The notes under the pieces were generated by a model. That model made no database searches and was not told the origin of the DNA. It was given only the letters and a program-made list of their open reading frames with translations. Positions 1-8,598 of a DNA stretch of 32,077 bases are shown in pieces. Origin of the DNA: an uncultured Bacteroidales bacterium (lineage in GTDB: Bacteria > Bacteroidota > Bacteroidia > Bacteroidales > UBA932); the NCBI GenBank assembly GCA_944325465.1, contig CALVAE010000055.1:1-32077 (forward strand), in the 5' to 3' direction. Every line of letters starts with the position of its first letter. Within the stretch, counting starts at the first letter, position 1. Made by a program: the position numbers and the translations under genes.

Positions 1-647
1 TTCCCGTCGATTCGAAGATGACCCTGTACAGTGTCGATATCATGGGGGGCAAGGGAATACGTATCGATCTCGGGGTTTCAGGAGAATATGCGGATGACAT
101 GTATGAACTCGAGCCGCGTGTGGAGCATGATCTGATATCGTCCCTCTCATCCGCCGCCGGCCCTCTGTTCGATAAGGTCACCGTTTCTCTTGACAGCCTT
201 GAATCTGCAGTATCAGGCATTAACAGGATTGTTACAGCAATTAGTATTGAAGACGTTGAACGGATGACATCTGATCTGGAGGCTACCATTTCGAATGCAC
301 GGGCGATATCCGCGGCCGTGAACGGAAAATCAAAGGAACTGTCCGGGTTCATATCCAATCTTGAACGGGTTTCCGGAAAACTGTCCCTTCTTGCTGAAAA
401 GGCGGATACGACTGTAAGCAACATCAACGGCATTACATCGGCCCTGGACCGTAGTGATGTGGAAGGCCTGGTCGCTTCGCTCAAGTCCCTGTCGGAAAAA
501 ATCCAGAATCCGGACGGAAGTATCGGCAGGCTTCTGGAAGGAGGAGAGGTATATGAGTCGGTGGATTCCCTGTTGTCGGAAATAAATCTTCTTGTCAGTA
601 AAATTGCAGAGAATCCGAAAAAATATCTCAGGATTTCCGTTTTTTAG
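1..647 (+). CDS. MCE/MlaD family lipid-transport protein, 3' part
   Basis: The reading frame is open from the first bases of the window (codons from position 3 read PVDSKMTLYS), so this is the C-terminal part of a gene that starts outside; the ATG at 18 is internal. The residues around MGGKGIRIDLG match the end of an MCE domain as found in MlaD-type periplasmic lipid-binding proteins, usually anchored in the inner membrane and partnered with an MlaE/MlaF ABC transporter. After it comes a long helical, coiled-coil-like tail rich in Ser, Leu and Lys, ending in NPKKYLRISVF, the usual ending of Bacteroidetes MCE proteins. The family moves phospholipids between outer and inner membrane. Partner genes are not visible. 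Family assignment is fairly sure; the exact substrate is not. Confidence 0.82.
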   Translation, partial: PVDSKMTLYSVDIMGGKGIRIDLGVSGEYADDMYELEPRVEHDLISSLSSAAGPLFDKVTVSLDSLESAVSGINRIVTAISIEDVERMTSDLEATISNARAISAAVNGKSKELSGFISNLERVSGKLSLLAEKADTTVSNINGITSALDRSDVEGLVASLKSLSEKIQNPDGSIGRLLEGGEVYESVDSLLSEINLLVSKIAENPKKYLRISVF

Positions 648-689
648 GCCTTGTGTGTCGCTGTGAACAGGTTGCGGCGAAAAAATCAA

Positions 690-897
690 ATTTGAATAAT
701 TCTAAATTATAATGCGCTCTGATTTGCCGTTATTGTGAATTTTCTGCCGTTGTAAAATACTGAAAATCAATATATTATAAAATAAACGTTTTCGGATTTT
801 TGAAACGGCTACATGTAAATTATTTTAATCTTGCAATAGAAAAAAGATTTTTTTGTAACTATTTTTTCACCATCTTTGTGTTCCCTTTCGGAAGGGG
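690..897 (+). promoter_or_regulatory. AT-rich region upstream of dnaA with weak promoter candidate
   Basis: A strongly AT-rich non-coding stretch between the MCE gene and dnaA. The best -7 candidate is CATCTTTG at 871-878, one mismatch from TAnnTTTG, with only a T-run at the expected -33 position; TAATCTTG at 826-833 is a second one-mismatch candidate. I saw no clear DnaA box (TTATnCACA), so I do not call it an origin. The promoter for dnaA probably lies here, but the exact site is uncertain. Confidence 0.35.
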
Positions 898-927
898 ATG
901 GTTAAATCAGAAAAATCTTCTACTCAA

Positions 928-2343
928 ATGGTGCAGGATAGACATATGGCGGTATGGAACGGTTGTCTCAAAGTGTTTGAACAGATACTTGAGCCTCAGC
1001 AGTTCAATACGTGGTTCAAACCCATACGGCCGGTGTCCATCCAGGAAAATGTGCTTACGGTAGAAGTGCCGTCGGAATTTTTCAGGGAATATATTGAAGA
1101 ATATTTCCTTGATGTAATCAAGAAGGTAGTCAAGAGGGAGATAGGTGCGGATGCGAGACTGAACTATATGGTCAGGCCTGTGTCTGTCCAGCCTCCGATG
1201 ACCTATCCGGCCGCACACGGTCAGGTCCCTGTCAACAAGACGATATCGGTATCCACATATTCGCCGGCATCCAATCCGGGGCCGTTCGTCTATCCCGGAA
1301 CGCAGAGGGTGCAGGTCAATTCGCAGTTGAACCCTGTCTATTGCTTTGCCAATCTGATAAAGGGAGAATGTAACAAGATGGGTATCACTGCAGGGGAAAG
1401 CATATCCCTCGCGCCCGGAAAGACGGCGTTCAATCCTCTGTTCCTGTTCGGTGGCCCAGGTCTCGGCAAGACCCATATAGCCCAGGCCATCGGTATCGAC
1501 ATCAAGGAAAAGTTTCCGGAACTGGTCGTGCTGTATGTCCCGGCCAACAGGTTCAAGACACAGTATATGGATGCCATAGTCAAGAACAGGCTGACGGATT
1601 TTCTGGCCTTCTACATGAAGATGGACGTCCTGATAGTGGACGACATCCAGGAACTGGCGACACCCGGGACTCAGAATGCATTCTTCCATGTGTTCAATCA
1701 TCTGCATCAGAACTGCAAGCAGTTGATCTTCACTTCGGACAGACCTCCGGTAGAACTTCACGACTTTGAGGAACGCCTTCTGTCCAGACTCAAGTGGGGA
1801 CTTTCAGTCGAACTTCAGCAGCCTGACTATTCTACAAGACTTGCCATGCTCAAGTCAAGGAGTTTCAGGGAAGGGGTCAGACTGAGCGATGAGGTTCTTG
1901 TCTTTCTTGCAACAAGAATCCGCAGCAATTTCAGGGAACTGGAAGGTGCCTTGATTTCCCTGATAGCAAATGCAACCCTTGCCCACAAGGAGGCGACGGT
2001 GGAACTGGCCGAGAAGATAACGGAAAAGATAGTAGGGGAGCAGACCGAGGACATGACTGTAGACAAGGTCAAGAATGTCGTGTGCGAGTATTTCAACATT
2101 TCGCAGGAGACTCTTCTGTCCAAATCCCGCAAGCGCCAGATAGTCCAGGCAAGGCAGATTGCCATGTACATGACGAGGCAGCACATGAACTGCTCCTTGT
2201 CCACGATAGGAGCCGAACTCGGAGGTAAGGATCATGCGACAGTCCTTCATGCCTGCACTACCGTATCCGATCTGATGTCCACGGACAGGACCTTCAGACA
2301 GTATGTTTCAGACATAGAAAAGATGCTTGTCGCAGGCAGGTAG
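928..2343 (+). CDS. dnaA: Chromosomal replication initiator protein DnaA
   Basis: AAA+ ATPase that binds DnaA boxes, melts the origin and helps load the helicase. From the 928 start the protein has 471 residues, normal for the family. Domain I (about 1-75) contains WNGCL and FNTWFKPI; a variable Pro-rich linker covers about 85-140; the Walker A motif GGPGLGKT is near residues 175-182 and the Walker B motif VLIVDDIQ near 234-241. The C-terminal DNA-binding domain carries the signature GGKDHATVLHA near 432-442. The ATG at 898 gives ten more residues, but MVQDRHMAVWNGCL from 928 lines up with the usual beginning of Bacteroidales DnaA proteins, and the purine run before 898 abuts the ATG with no spacer. 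pepD follows after 33 bp. Confidence 0.97.
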   Translation: MVQDRHMAVWNGCLKVFEQILEPQQFNTWFKPIRPVSIQENVLTVEVPSEFFREYIEEYFLDVIKKVVKREIGADARLNYMVRPVSVQPPMTYPAAHGQVPVNKTISVSTYSPASNPGPFVYPGTQRVQVNSQLNPVYCFANLIKGECNKMGITAGESISLAPGKTAFNPLFLFGGPGLGKTHIAQAIGIDIKEKFPELVVLYVPANRFKTQYMDAIVKNRLTDFLAFYMKMDVLIVDDIQELATPGTQNAFFHVFNHLHQNCKQLIFTSDRPPVELHDFEERLLSRLKWGLSVELQQPDYSTRLAMLKSRSFREGVRLSDEVLVFLATRIRSNFRELEGALISLIANATLAHKEATVELAEKITEKIVGEQTEDMTVDKVKNVVCEYFNISQETLLSKSRKRQIVQARQIAMYMTRQHMNCSLSTIGAELGGKDHATVLHACTTVSDLMSTDRTFRQYVSDIEKMLVAGR

Positions 2344-2369
2344 CAATACCGTCTGCGGCCTTTTATATA
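2331..2369 (+). terminator. Possible terminator or attenuator hairpin after dnaA
   Basis: CGCAG (2331-2335) pairs with CTGCG (2353-2357), and inside it GGTA (2339-2342) pairs with TACC (2347-2350) around a GCAA tetraloop, with a small internal loop between the stems. GCC and then TTTTATATAAAT follow. It overlaps the dnaA stop codon. The stem is moderate and the T-tract short, so it may only weaken read-through into pepD. Confidence 0.4.
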
Positions 2370-2376
2370 AATCGGT

Positions 2377-3813
2377 ATGGATTCCAACAGAGTACTTGAA
2401 ATCTTCAAGGAGATTACCCGTGTGCCGCGCGAATCGGGACACGAGGAATTGATTATAGCCTATCTTCAGAATTTTGCCGTCGCCCATTCTCTTGAATGCA
2501 GGACGGACGAAGCAGGAAATGTAGTAATAGTGAAGCCTGCATCACCGGGTAAGGAAAAGGTCCCCGTTCTTGTCCTGCAGAGTCATTCGGATATGGTATG
2601 CGAGAAGAAGTCAGGAGTCGAGCATGATTTTGCCAGGGATCCTATCCGTTACGAGATCAGGGACGGCTGGATGATAGCGCCGGACACCACCCTCGGGGCG
2701 GATTGCGGGATAGGAATTGCTGCCGAACTGGCACTGCTGGAAAGCGATCAGCCAACCGGACGCATAGAGTGTCTTTTCACCGTATCCGAAGAGACGGGTC
2801 TTGACGGGGCGAAGTCTCTCAAGCCTGGTTTCATTACCGGCAGGACCCTGCTTAATCTGGATTCTGAAGATGAGGGTGAACTTTTTGTAGGCTGTGCCGG
2901 AGGAATCGATACTACCGCATCTTTCCGTTATGACATGGTTGAATTGCCGGAGTCCGTCGGACTTCTTTCATTCAGGATTCATGGCGGAGTGGGTGGACAT
3001 AGCGGAGACGACATCAACAAGGGGAGGGCGAATGCAGTCCGGATTCTTGCCCGCTTCCTCTACAGGGAACTCGGCAGTTACGCCCTTTGCCATATTGAAG
3101 GAGGGAACAAGCGTAATGCAATTGCAAGGGAGGCTTCGTGCGTTGTTGCCGTCAGAGGGACAGGTGACGGACTGAAGGAGGAATTTGAAAGATTTTCGGT
3201 TGAGATAAAGGAGGAATTTGCGGAGAGGGAACCGGAACTTGCCTTTGAATGTGTCGAAGTTTCGGGTGAATACAGGATGATACCTGATTTTGAGGCCCAG
3301 AGGCTTGTGTCTGCGCTTGTGGCCGCGCCTCACGGAGTCCTTGCCATGAGCCAGGACATTCCGGGGCTGGTGGAGACGTCATCCAACCTTGCGGCGGTCA
3401 GGATGGATGATGTAGCCGGTACTCTTCAAGTGATAACCAACCAGAGAAGTTCTGCCGCAGGCGGATGCCGGGCCGCTGCAGAAAAGATGCGGGCCTGCAT
3501 GGAACTTGCCGGGGGAGAGGTCTCCCATGAGAACGAATATCCCGGATGGCAGCCGAACCTCCACTCCAGGATACTGGAGATATCCCGAAAGGCGTACAAG
3601 GATCTTTTCGGGGCAGAACCTGTTGTCAGGGCGATTCATGCCGGCCTGGAATGCGGTCTCTTCCTGGATATATACCCTGATCTTGATATGATTTCATTCG
3701 GCCCTACGCTCAGGGGTGTTCATGCTCCTGGTGAAAGGCTGGATCTTGCCTCTCTTGACAAGTTTGTAAAACTGCTGGACAGGGTTGTCAGCGATTTTGA
3801 ACAGGTATGGTAA
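2377..3813 (+). CDS. pepD: Cytosolic aminoacyl-histidine dipeptidase (M20 family, PepD)
   Basis: Zinc-dependent dipeptidase that cleaves a broad range of dipeptides in the cytoplasm. It has 478 residues, the usual size of PepD, and no signal peptide. Expected metal-site residues are in place: H70 in SHSDMV, D109 in LGADCG, the pair E138-E139 in SEETG, D162 in NLDSEDEGE, and a C-terminal His (H449) in RGVHAPGERL; H421 in IHAGLECG is probably in the dimer/active-site region. A lid-type dimerisation domain fills the middle (about 185-385). The stop overlaps the rpe start in ATGGTAA (7 bp overlap), so both genes are probably translationally coupled, although the pathways are unrelated. Confidence 0.95.
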   Translation: MDSNRVLEIFKEITRVPRESGHEELIIAYLQNFAVAHSLECRTDEAGNVVIVKPASPGKEKVPVLVLQSHSDMVCEKKSGVEHDFARDPIRYEIRDGWMIAPDTTLGADCGIGIAAELALLESDQPTGRIECLFTVSEETGLDGAKSLKPGFITGRTLLNLDSEDEGELFVGCAGGIDTTASFRYDMVELPESVGLLSFRIHGGVGGHSGDDINKGRANAVRILARFLYRELGSYALCHIEGGNKRNAIAREASCVVAVRGTGDGLKEEFERFSVEIKEEFAEREPELAFECVEVSGEYRMIPDFEAQRLVSALVAAPHGVLAMSQDIPGLVETSSNLAAVRMDDVAGTLQVITNQRSSAAGGCRAAAEKMRACMELAGGEVSHENEYPGWQPNLHSRILEISRKAYKDLFGAEPVVRAIHAGLECGLFLDIYPDLDMISFGPTLRGVHAPGERLDLASLDKFVKLLDRVVSDFEQVW

Positions 3814-4448
3814 AGGTTGCACCGTCGATGCTGTCCGCAGATTTCCTGCATCTCGAAAAGGATGTGGAGATGGTCAATGCAAATGCGGACCTGTTCCATC
3901 TGGATATAATGGACGGCACATTCGTCCCGAATATCTCCTACGGCTTTCCGGTCGTAGAGGCTATCGCAAGCAAGGCTGCCAGACCTCTGGACGCCCATCT
4001 GATGATCATCCGTCCAGAAAAGTACGTGGAACGCTTTGCGAAGGCCGGAGCCGATATGCTGAGTTTCCATCTTGACGCTACGGAAAATCCTTCCGCGGTC
4101 CTGGACCTTATCGCGGAGAACGGAATGCGTCCCGGTCTTGCAATCAATCCTGACATTGAAGTGGAGAGGCTCTTTCCGTATATAGACAAGTGCGGTTTTA
4201 TCGTCCTGATGTCGGTTTTTGCCGGTTTCGGAGGACAAAAATTCATTGAGTCCACCTACGGGAGAGTCGGGACACTGAAAGAGGAGATAATCCGCAGGAA
4301 GGCATGTTGCGAGATTGAAGTGGATGGCGGTGTTTCTGCCGGCAATGCCGCAGCCCTGGCGGATGCCGGAGCGGATATCCTTGTGGCCGGCAGTGCCGTA
4401 TTCAGGTCAGGTGATCCGGTAGCGGTGATCCGGGCGATCAGAGGCTGA
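3807..4448 (+). CDS. rpe: Ribulose-phosphate 3-epimerase
   Basis: Interconverts ribulose 5-phosphate and xylulose 5-phosphate in the pentose phosphate pathway. It is a 213-residue (beta/alpha)8 barrel of normal length. Family motifs: APSMLSADF at the N-terminus, H31 and D33 as metal ligands in FHLDIMDGTFVPN, H64 in DAHLMI, catalytic D173 in EVDGGV, and the phosphate loop with VAGSAVF near the end. One oddity: the segment that normally reads MSVNPGFGGQ is MSVFAGFGGQ here (F138, A139), losing the Asn-Pro pair. The start overlaps pepD by 7 bp, and the 3' end overlaps convergent birA by 11 bp. Confidence 0.95.
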   Translation: MVKVAPSMLSADFLHLEKDVEMVNANADLFHLDIMDGTFVPNISYGFPVVEAIASKAARPLDAHLMIIRPEKYVERFAKAGADMLSFHLDATENPSAVLDLIAENGMRPGLAINPDIEVERLFPYIDKCGFIVLMSVFAGFGGQKFIESTYGRVGTLKEEIIRRKACCEIEVDGGVSAGNAAALADAGADILVAGSAVFRSGDPVAVIRAIRG

Positions 4449-5208
4449 CGCGGTCATTGATGACATATCTGATTTCCTTGAAGGCGAATGTCCTGACGGA
4501 GCCGTCGTCAAGTACCGCTTCAAGACATCCGTTGGAAGTCACTCCAAGTATTCTTGCATGGAACCTGCCTGCGCCGGGTTCTTCGAAAAGGTGCCTTTCG
4601 TTCCTTCTGTACATCTTTCCCAGATAGAGTCTTTCTATGGTATCCGGGCCTTCCGAGGCAAGCCGGTCAAGCAGCCCGTCCAGAATCCCTGTCCAGACAG
4701 CAAGTTCCTTGTCAGGACTGCTTTCCATCCCGGTTTCAAGCATTACGGAAGTCGGATTGGGTATTTCCGGCGGGAATTCCATCTGGTTCAGATTGATCCC
4801 GATACCTGCTATGCTCCATTGCAACAGACCGTCCCGGATGCAGTTTTCTATCAGGATTCCGCAGATTTTCCTGTCATGGCAATATATGTCATTGGGCCAT
4901 TTGATACTTGCGTATATTCCCCTGGTCTCCAGATACTCCGTCACAGAAAGCGCTGCAAGTTCGCTGATCAGGAACTGGCCTGAGGCATTGACAGGAGGGA
5001 TGTCGTCCTGTTCTGGCCTGATGATGACCGAGAAGGTCAGGTTCTCTCCTGCATCGGCATTCCACCTGTTTCCCCTCTGTCCTCTGCCGTCACTCTGCTC
5101 CTTGGCAGCAATGACTGACAGATTGTCAATGTCAGAAATCCGCCTGGCAGCCTCGGAATTGGTCGAATCTATTGTATCATGCCATATTATACGGTATATT
5201 CTCTTCAT
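4438..5208 (-). CDS. birA: Biotin--[acetyl-CoA-carboxylase] ligase, monofunctional BirA
   Basis: Activates biotin to biotinyl-AMP and attaches it to the biotin carrier domain of carboxylases. The frame extends upstream to 5250, but the ATG at 5208 ([20 protein letters not shown]) starts at the usual beginning of the catalytic domain, giving 256 residues. The adenylate-binding loop reads GRGQRGNRW (41-49), followed by KWPNDIY (103-109) and [10 protein letters not shown] with the Lys (K114) that contacts biotin/AMP. A small C-terminal SH3-like domain follows. There is no N-terminal helix-turn-helix, so it should not repress transcription as E. coli BirA does. It is divergent from rsfS, with a promoter facing leftward at 5239-5246, and overlaps the end of rpe convergently. 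Confidence 0.94.
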   Translation of the reverse strand: MKRIYRIIWHDTIDSTNSEAARRISDIDNLSVIAAKEQSDGRGQRGNRWNADAGENLTFSVIIRPEQDDIPPVNASGQFLISELAALSVTEYLETRGIYASIKWPNDIYCHDRKICGILIENCIRDGLLQWSIAGIGINLNQMEFPPEIPNPTSVMLETGMESSPDKELAVWTGILDGLLDRLASEGPDTIERLYLGKMYRRNERHLFEEPGAGRFHARILGVTSNGCLEAVLDDGSVRTFAFKEIRYVINDRVSL

Positions 5209-5224
5209 TGGTGCAAAATTTGTG

Positions 5225-5232
5225 TATATTTG
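5225..5232 (+). promoter_or_regulatory. -7 promoter element for rsfS-ftsH
   Basis: TATATTTG is an exact match to the Bacteroidetes -7 consensus TAnnTTTG. Expected transcription start is about 5239, giving a leader of about 25 nt to the rsfS ATG at 5264. No good TTTG at -33 is present. It is mirrored by the birA element at 5239-5246. Confidence 0.6.
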
Positions 5233-5238
5233 CGGTCG

Positions 5239-5246
5239 CAAATTTA
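5239..5246 (-). promoter_or_regulatory. -7 promoter element for birA
   Basis: On the minus strand this reads TAAATTTG, an exact TAnnTTTG match. The expected start near 5232 leaves a leader of about 24 nt to the birA ATG. A TTG lies 22 nt upstream (5269-5271, minus strand), slightly farther than usual. Confidence 0.55.
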
Positions 5247-5263
5247 ACAATAATTACGAACGG

Positions 5264-5614
5264 ATGAACAATAAGGAAGTGAAGGTCATTGCAGATGCGA
5301 TGCTGGAAAAGAAAGGGAAGGATGTAGTGTCTCTGGACCTCAAGAAAATAGGTACGGCAATATCTGATTTTTTCATAGTATGCAATGCGGATTCGGGAAC
5401 CAATGTCCTTGCCATTGCCGACAATGTCGAGGACAGGATGCTTGAATTGTGCCACAGAAAGGTAATCCGAAGCCAGGGCCGGGAGAATGCGATATGGATA
5501 ATCCTCGATTACGGGGATATCGTCGTGCATGTTTTCCAGACCGAATACAGGGCCTTCTATCGTCTGGAAGACCTTTGGGCTGATGCCTCCAGGACAGAAT
5601 TTAAGGAAGAATAA
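5264..5614 (+). CDS. rsfS: Ribosome silencing factor RsfS
   Basis: RsfS binds ribosomal protein L14 on the 50S subunit and blocks subunit joining, lowering translation in slow growth. The protein has 116 residues, typical for the DUF143/Iojap family. Hallmarks are the region [19 protein letters not shown] near the N-terminus, the segment [20 protein letters not shown] in the second half, and the ending [10 protein letters not shown]. The same frame is open far upstream (to 4637) because it runs antisense through birA, but the family-type start is the ATG at 5264, placed just after the promoter element. ftsH follows after 16 bp, the usual rsfS-ftsH order in Bacteroidetes. Confidence 0.95.
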   Translation: MNNKEVKVIADAMLEKKGKDVVSLDLKKIGTAISDFFIVCNADSGTNVLAIADNVEDRMLELCHRKVIRSQGRENAIWIILDYGDIVVHVFQTEYRAFYRLEDLWADASRTEFKEE

Positions 5615-5630
5615 CGAGAATCTAACGGTA

Positions 5631-7706
5631 ATGGACAACAATAACCGCCCGGGCGATAACGGCCAGATGGGCAGCAATATGGAAGACAAGGGCAGGAACG
5701 GCAAAAGGGACAGGAAACCGGTGAAGGTCACCTTCAATATGTCCTGGCTGTATATTCTGCTGATTTTCGGTATAATATGGATGTTTTTCAACCAGGGCGG
5801 AGCCAATCCCCAGAAAATCGAGTGGGAGGAGGTCAAGGAGATGGCCCGGGCCGGTGACATCAAGGAGATAACTTTCGTGCGGAACGATTTCGAGGGGAAG
5901 GTGACGATACGGCCGGACAGGCTTGAGAAGTATGCAGACAAGTTCGGAGGGAATGTTCCGTCGAAGTCTCCGCATTTCTTTTTCCTGGTATCCGGCAGTT
6001 TCAATGCGGAGGAAATGTTTTCGCAGATCAATGAGTCCCTGCCCGAAACCGACAGGTTCAAGGTCGTCATAGAAACGGCCAACAAGATGTGGAGTACCAT
6101 TTTCGAATGGTTGTTTTTCCCTATCCTTCTGATTGTCATGTGGTATTTCATGTTCCGCGGCATGAACCGGAATATGGGTGGAGGGGCAGGCGGTCCCGGA
6201 GGTATCTTCAATGTCGGCAAGTCTACGGGAAAACTTGCGGAGAAGAACAGCATCAAGGTGACTTTCAAGGATGTAGCCGGGCTGTACGGTGCAAAGGAAG
6301 AGATAATGGAGATCGTGGATTTCCTGAAGAATCCGCAGAAATATACCGCCCTTGGAGGCAAGATACCGAAAGGTGCCCTTCTGGTCGGCCCTCCGGGTAC
6401 TGGAAAGACCCTGCTTGCCAAAGCCGTGGCGGGAGAGGCGAATGTGCCGTTCTTCTCGATTTCCGGGTCCGATTTCGTGGAAATGTTCGTGGGAGTGGGA
6501 GCATCCAGGGTGAGGGATCTTTTCAGACAGGCAAAGGAAAAGGCGCCTTGCATAGTCTTCATAGATGAAATAGATGCAGTGGGCCGTGCCAGGAGCAAGA
6601 ACGGCGGGTTTTCATCAAATGACGAGAGGGAGAACACCCTGAACCAGTTGCTTACCGAGATGGACGGCTTCGATTCCAATTCCGGAGTCATAATCCTCGC
6701 GGCGACAAACAGGGCCGATATACTTGACAAGGCTCTCCTTCGTGCCGGAAGATTCGACAGGCAGATCCACGTGGACCTTCCTGACCTGAAGGAGAGGGAA
6801 GAGATATTCAACGTACATCTTCGCGGTCTGAAACTCGCAAAGGATTTCGATGTGACTTTCCTTGCCAAACATACTCCCGGATTTTCCGGGGCGGACATCG
6901 CGAATGTATGCAATGAGGCGGCCCTTACCGCTGCAAGACGCAATAAGGATGAAATCGACAGACAGGACTTCCTGGATGCTGTCGACAGGATTATCGGAGG
7001 TCTGGAGCGCAAGGACAAGATCATAACTCCGGAAGAGAAGAAGTCAATTGCCCATCATGAGGCCGGACATGCTACCGTAAGTTGGATGCTGCCGTATGCC
7101 AATCCGTTGTTCAAGGTGACAATAGTCCCTCGCGGCCAGTCACTCGGAGCGGCCTGGTATCTGCCTGAAGAGCGCCAACTGGTCACCAGGGAGCAGATGT
7201 ATGATGAGATGTGCTCTCTGATCGGCGGAAGGGTCGCGGAGGAAATCGTCAACGGACAGCCTTCGACCGGTGCGCTGAATGATCTTGAAAGACTGACGAA
7301 GATGGCCTATGCCATGGTTACCTATTATGGAATGAGCGACAGGATAGGGACAATATCCTACTATGACTCCACAGGTTCCAGAGGGTTTGAACTCGGAAAG
7401 CCTTACAGCGAAAAGACAGCGGAGATGATAGACCAGGAGGTCAAGGATCTGATACAGTTCATCCATGACCGGACAAGGAAGATACTTGACGATAACAGGG
7501 AGGGATTCCTGGCATTGGCGTCGCTCCTGCTTGAGAAGGAAGTGATATTCTCCGAGGACCTGGAAAGGATACTGGGGCCGCGCAAAGGGGCGAACGTATC
7601 AATCCTTGATGATGCTGACGGGAAGGCTGCAGCCGATACTGCAGACGTGAAGGCGGAAGAGTCCGGAGAAAAGGAAGACGGCGGGGAGCCGGAAAAGGAT
7701 AATTGA
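5631..7706 (+). CDS. ftsH: ATP-dependent zinc metalloprotease FtsH
   Basis: Membrane-anchored hexameric AAA+ protease that extracts and degrades misfolded membrane proteins and some regulators. From the 5631 ATG ([10 protein letters not shown]) it has 691 residues; the frame is open upstream to 5529 but that part lies inside rsfS. There are two membrane segments, about 37-54 and 160-176, flanking a periplasmic domain. The AAA module has Walker A GPPGTGKT (253-260), Walker [13 protein letters not shown], and the second region of homology ending in RAGRFDRQI. The protease site is HEAGH (476-480), with D551 in LNDLE as the third zinc ligand. The tail after about 650 is acidic and low in complexity. 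cdsA starts 7 bp after the stop. Confidence 0.98.
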   Translation: MDNNNRPGDNGQMGSNMEDKGRNGKRDRKPVKVTFNMSWLYILLIFGIIWMFFNQGGANPQKIEWEEVKEMARAGDIKEITFVRNDFEGKVTIRPDRLEKYADKFGGNVPSKSPHFFFLVSGSFNAEEMFSQINESLPETDRFKVVIETANKMWSTIFEWLFFPILLIVMWYFMFRGMNRNMGGGAGGPGGIFNVGKSTGKLAEKNSIKVTFKDVAGLYGAKEEIMEIVDFLKNPQKYTALGGKIPKGALLVGPPGTGKTLLAKAVAGEANVPFFSISGSDFVEMFVGVGASRVRDLFRQAKEKAPCIVFIDEIDAVGRARSKNGGFSSNDERENTLNQLLTEMDGFDSNSGVIILAATNRADILDKALLRAGRFDRQIHVDLPDLKEREEIFNVHLRGLKLAKDFDVTFLAKHTPGFSGADIANVCNEAALTAARRNKDEIDRQDFLDAVDRIIGGLERKDKIITPEEKKSIAHHEAGHATVSWMLPYANPLFKVTIVPRGQSLGAAWYLPEERQLVTREQMYDEMCSLIGGRVAEEIVNGQPSTGALNDLERLTKMAYAMVTYYGMSDRIGTISYYDSTGSRGFELGKPYSEKTAEMIDQEVKDLIQFIHDRTRKILDDNREGFLALASLLLEKEVIFSEDLERILGPRKGANVSILDDADGKAAADTADVKAEESGEKEDGGEPEKDN

Positions 7707-7713
7707 TGCTGTT

Positions 7714-8544
7714 ATGAAGAATCTGATAGTCCGAACCCTTTCCGGCATAGGTTTTCTGGCCATCATGATCGGCGCCCTGCTGTGGTGCCGGTTTTCCTTT
7801 GCCGCGCTTATGCTGTGGATTACGGGAATGATGATGTTCGAGTTTTTCAGGATGACCATGGGGTCGTCCTACAGGTTTTCACAGTTGCTGGCAATACTGG
7901 CGGCTGAGACTCTTTTTATACTGACGTTCCTGTTCAAGAGTTACGATATACCAGGCAGGATGGTCATCCTTTCCATTATCCCGATATTTATCGTGATGAT
8001 CGACTCCCTGTATGTGAAGGACAAGACGGAGTTCGGAAAATTCGCAAATCTCTATACGGCCATCCTGTATATCGCCGTTCCGATGGCACTGACGAACTTT
8101 GCCGTGTTTGACAGCGCGGGGAACTATGACGGAATGCTCCTGCTATGCTTTTTTGCGATAATCTGGGGCTCTGATGTGGGTGCATACGTATTCGGATGTA
8201 CCCTCGGACAGAAATATGGCAAGAAACTCTTTCCTGAAATATCCCCGAAAAAATCCTGGATAGGCTTCTGGGGAGGATTCGCGGTGGCTATTCTTGTGGC
8301 AGTCGGCCTGCATTATGCAGGTCTGCTTGAACTGTCTCTCGTGAAATCCATTGCCATCGGCATAGTGATCAACATATCCGGAGTCTATGGGGACCTTATA
8401 GAGTCGCAATGGAAAAGGCATTATTCCGTGAAGGATTCCGGTAACAGCATCCCAGGGCACGGAGGTTATCTGGACAGGTTTGACAGTGCACTGACGGCCC
8501 TTCCGATGGGCATTATCTTCATGGAAATGGTCCGCCTGCTGTAG
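7714..8544 (+). CDS. cdsA: Phosphatidate cytidylyltransferase
   Basis: Makes CDP-diacylglycerol from phosphatidic acid and CTP in the inner membrane, the branch point of phospholipid synthesis. It has 276 residues with about eight hydrophobic segments from residue 3 on. The C-terminal family signature is complete: SQWKRHYSVKDSGNSIPGHG followed by GYLDRFDS, and an earlier WGSDVGAYVFG with acidic residues matches the CTP-binding region. The gene lies 7 bp after ftsH and is probably co-transcribed with it. psd follows, so the neighbourhood makes PE precursors, although the connecting phosphatidylserine synthase is not in the window. Confidence 0.96.
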   Translation: MKNLIVRTLSGIGFLAIMIGALLWCRFSFAALMLWITGMMMFEFFRMTMGSSYRFSQLLAILAAETLFILTFLFKSYDIPGRMVILSIIPIFIVMIDSLYVKDKTEFGKFANLYTAILYIAVPMALTNFAVFDSAGNYDGMLLLCFFAIIWGSDVGAYVFGCTLGQKYGKKLFPEISPKKSWIGFWGGFAVAILVAVGLHYAGLLELSLVKSIAIGIVINISGVYGDLIESQWKRHYSVKDSGNSIPGHGGYLDRFDSALTALPMGIIFMEMVRLL

Positions 8545-8570
8545 GACTTTCCTATGTCGAAGATTTTTTT

Positions 8571-8578
8571 TAGTTTTG
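8571..8578 (+). promoter_or_regulatory. -7 promoter element upstream of psd
   Basis: TAGTTTTG matches TAnnTTTG exactly. TTTC at 8548-8551, one base from TTTG, lies 19 nt upstream, the usual spacing. The predicted start near 8585 leaves about 14 nt to the psd ATG at 8599. It would allow psd to be transcribed separately from ftsH-cdsA. Confidence 0.6.
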
Positions 8579-8598
8579 CAACTTGAATTTTACGGATT

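Noticed and set aside
690-897. Replication origin next to dnaA
   Set aside because: AT-rich, but I found no TTATCCACA-like box cluster, and origins in this phylum are often not beside dnaA.
890-897. Shine-Dalgarno-like GGAAGGGG before the 898 ATG
   Set aside because: It touches the start codon with no spacer, and Bacteroidetes rarely rely on this signal.
4637-5263. Upstream extension of the rsfS frame
   Set aside because: It lies antisense to birA; RsfS homology and the promoter both place the start at 5264.
5177-7024. 615-codon open frame on the minus strand across rsfS and ftsH
   Set aside because: It runs antisense to a certain ftsH gene, its product is low-complexity Ser/Leu-rich with no family motif, and it arises from third-position codon bias.
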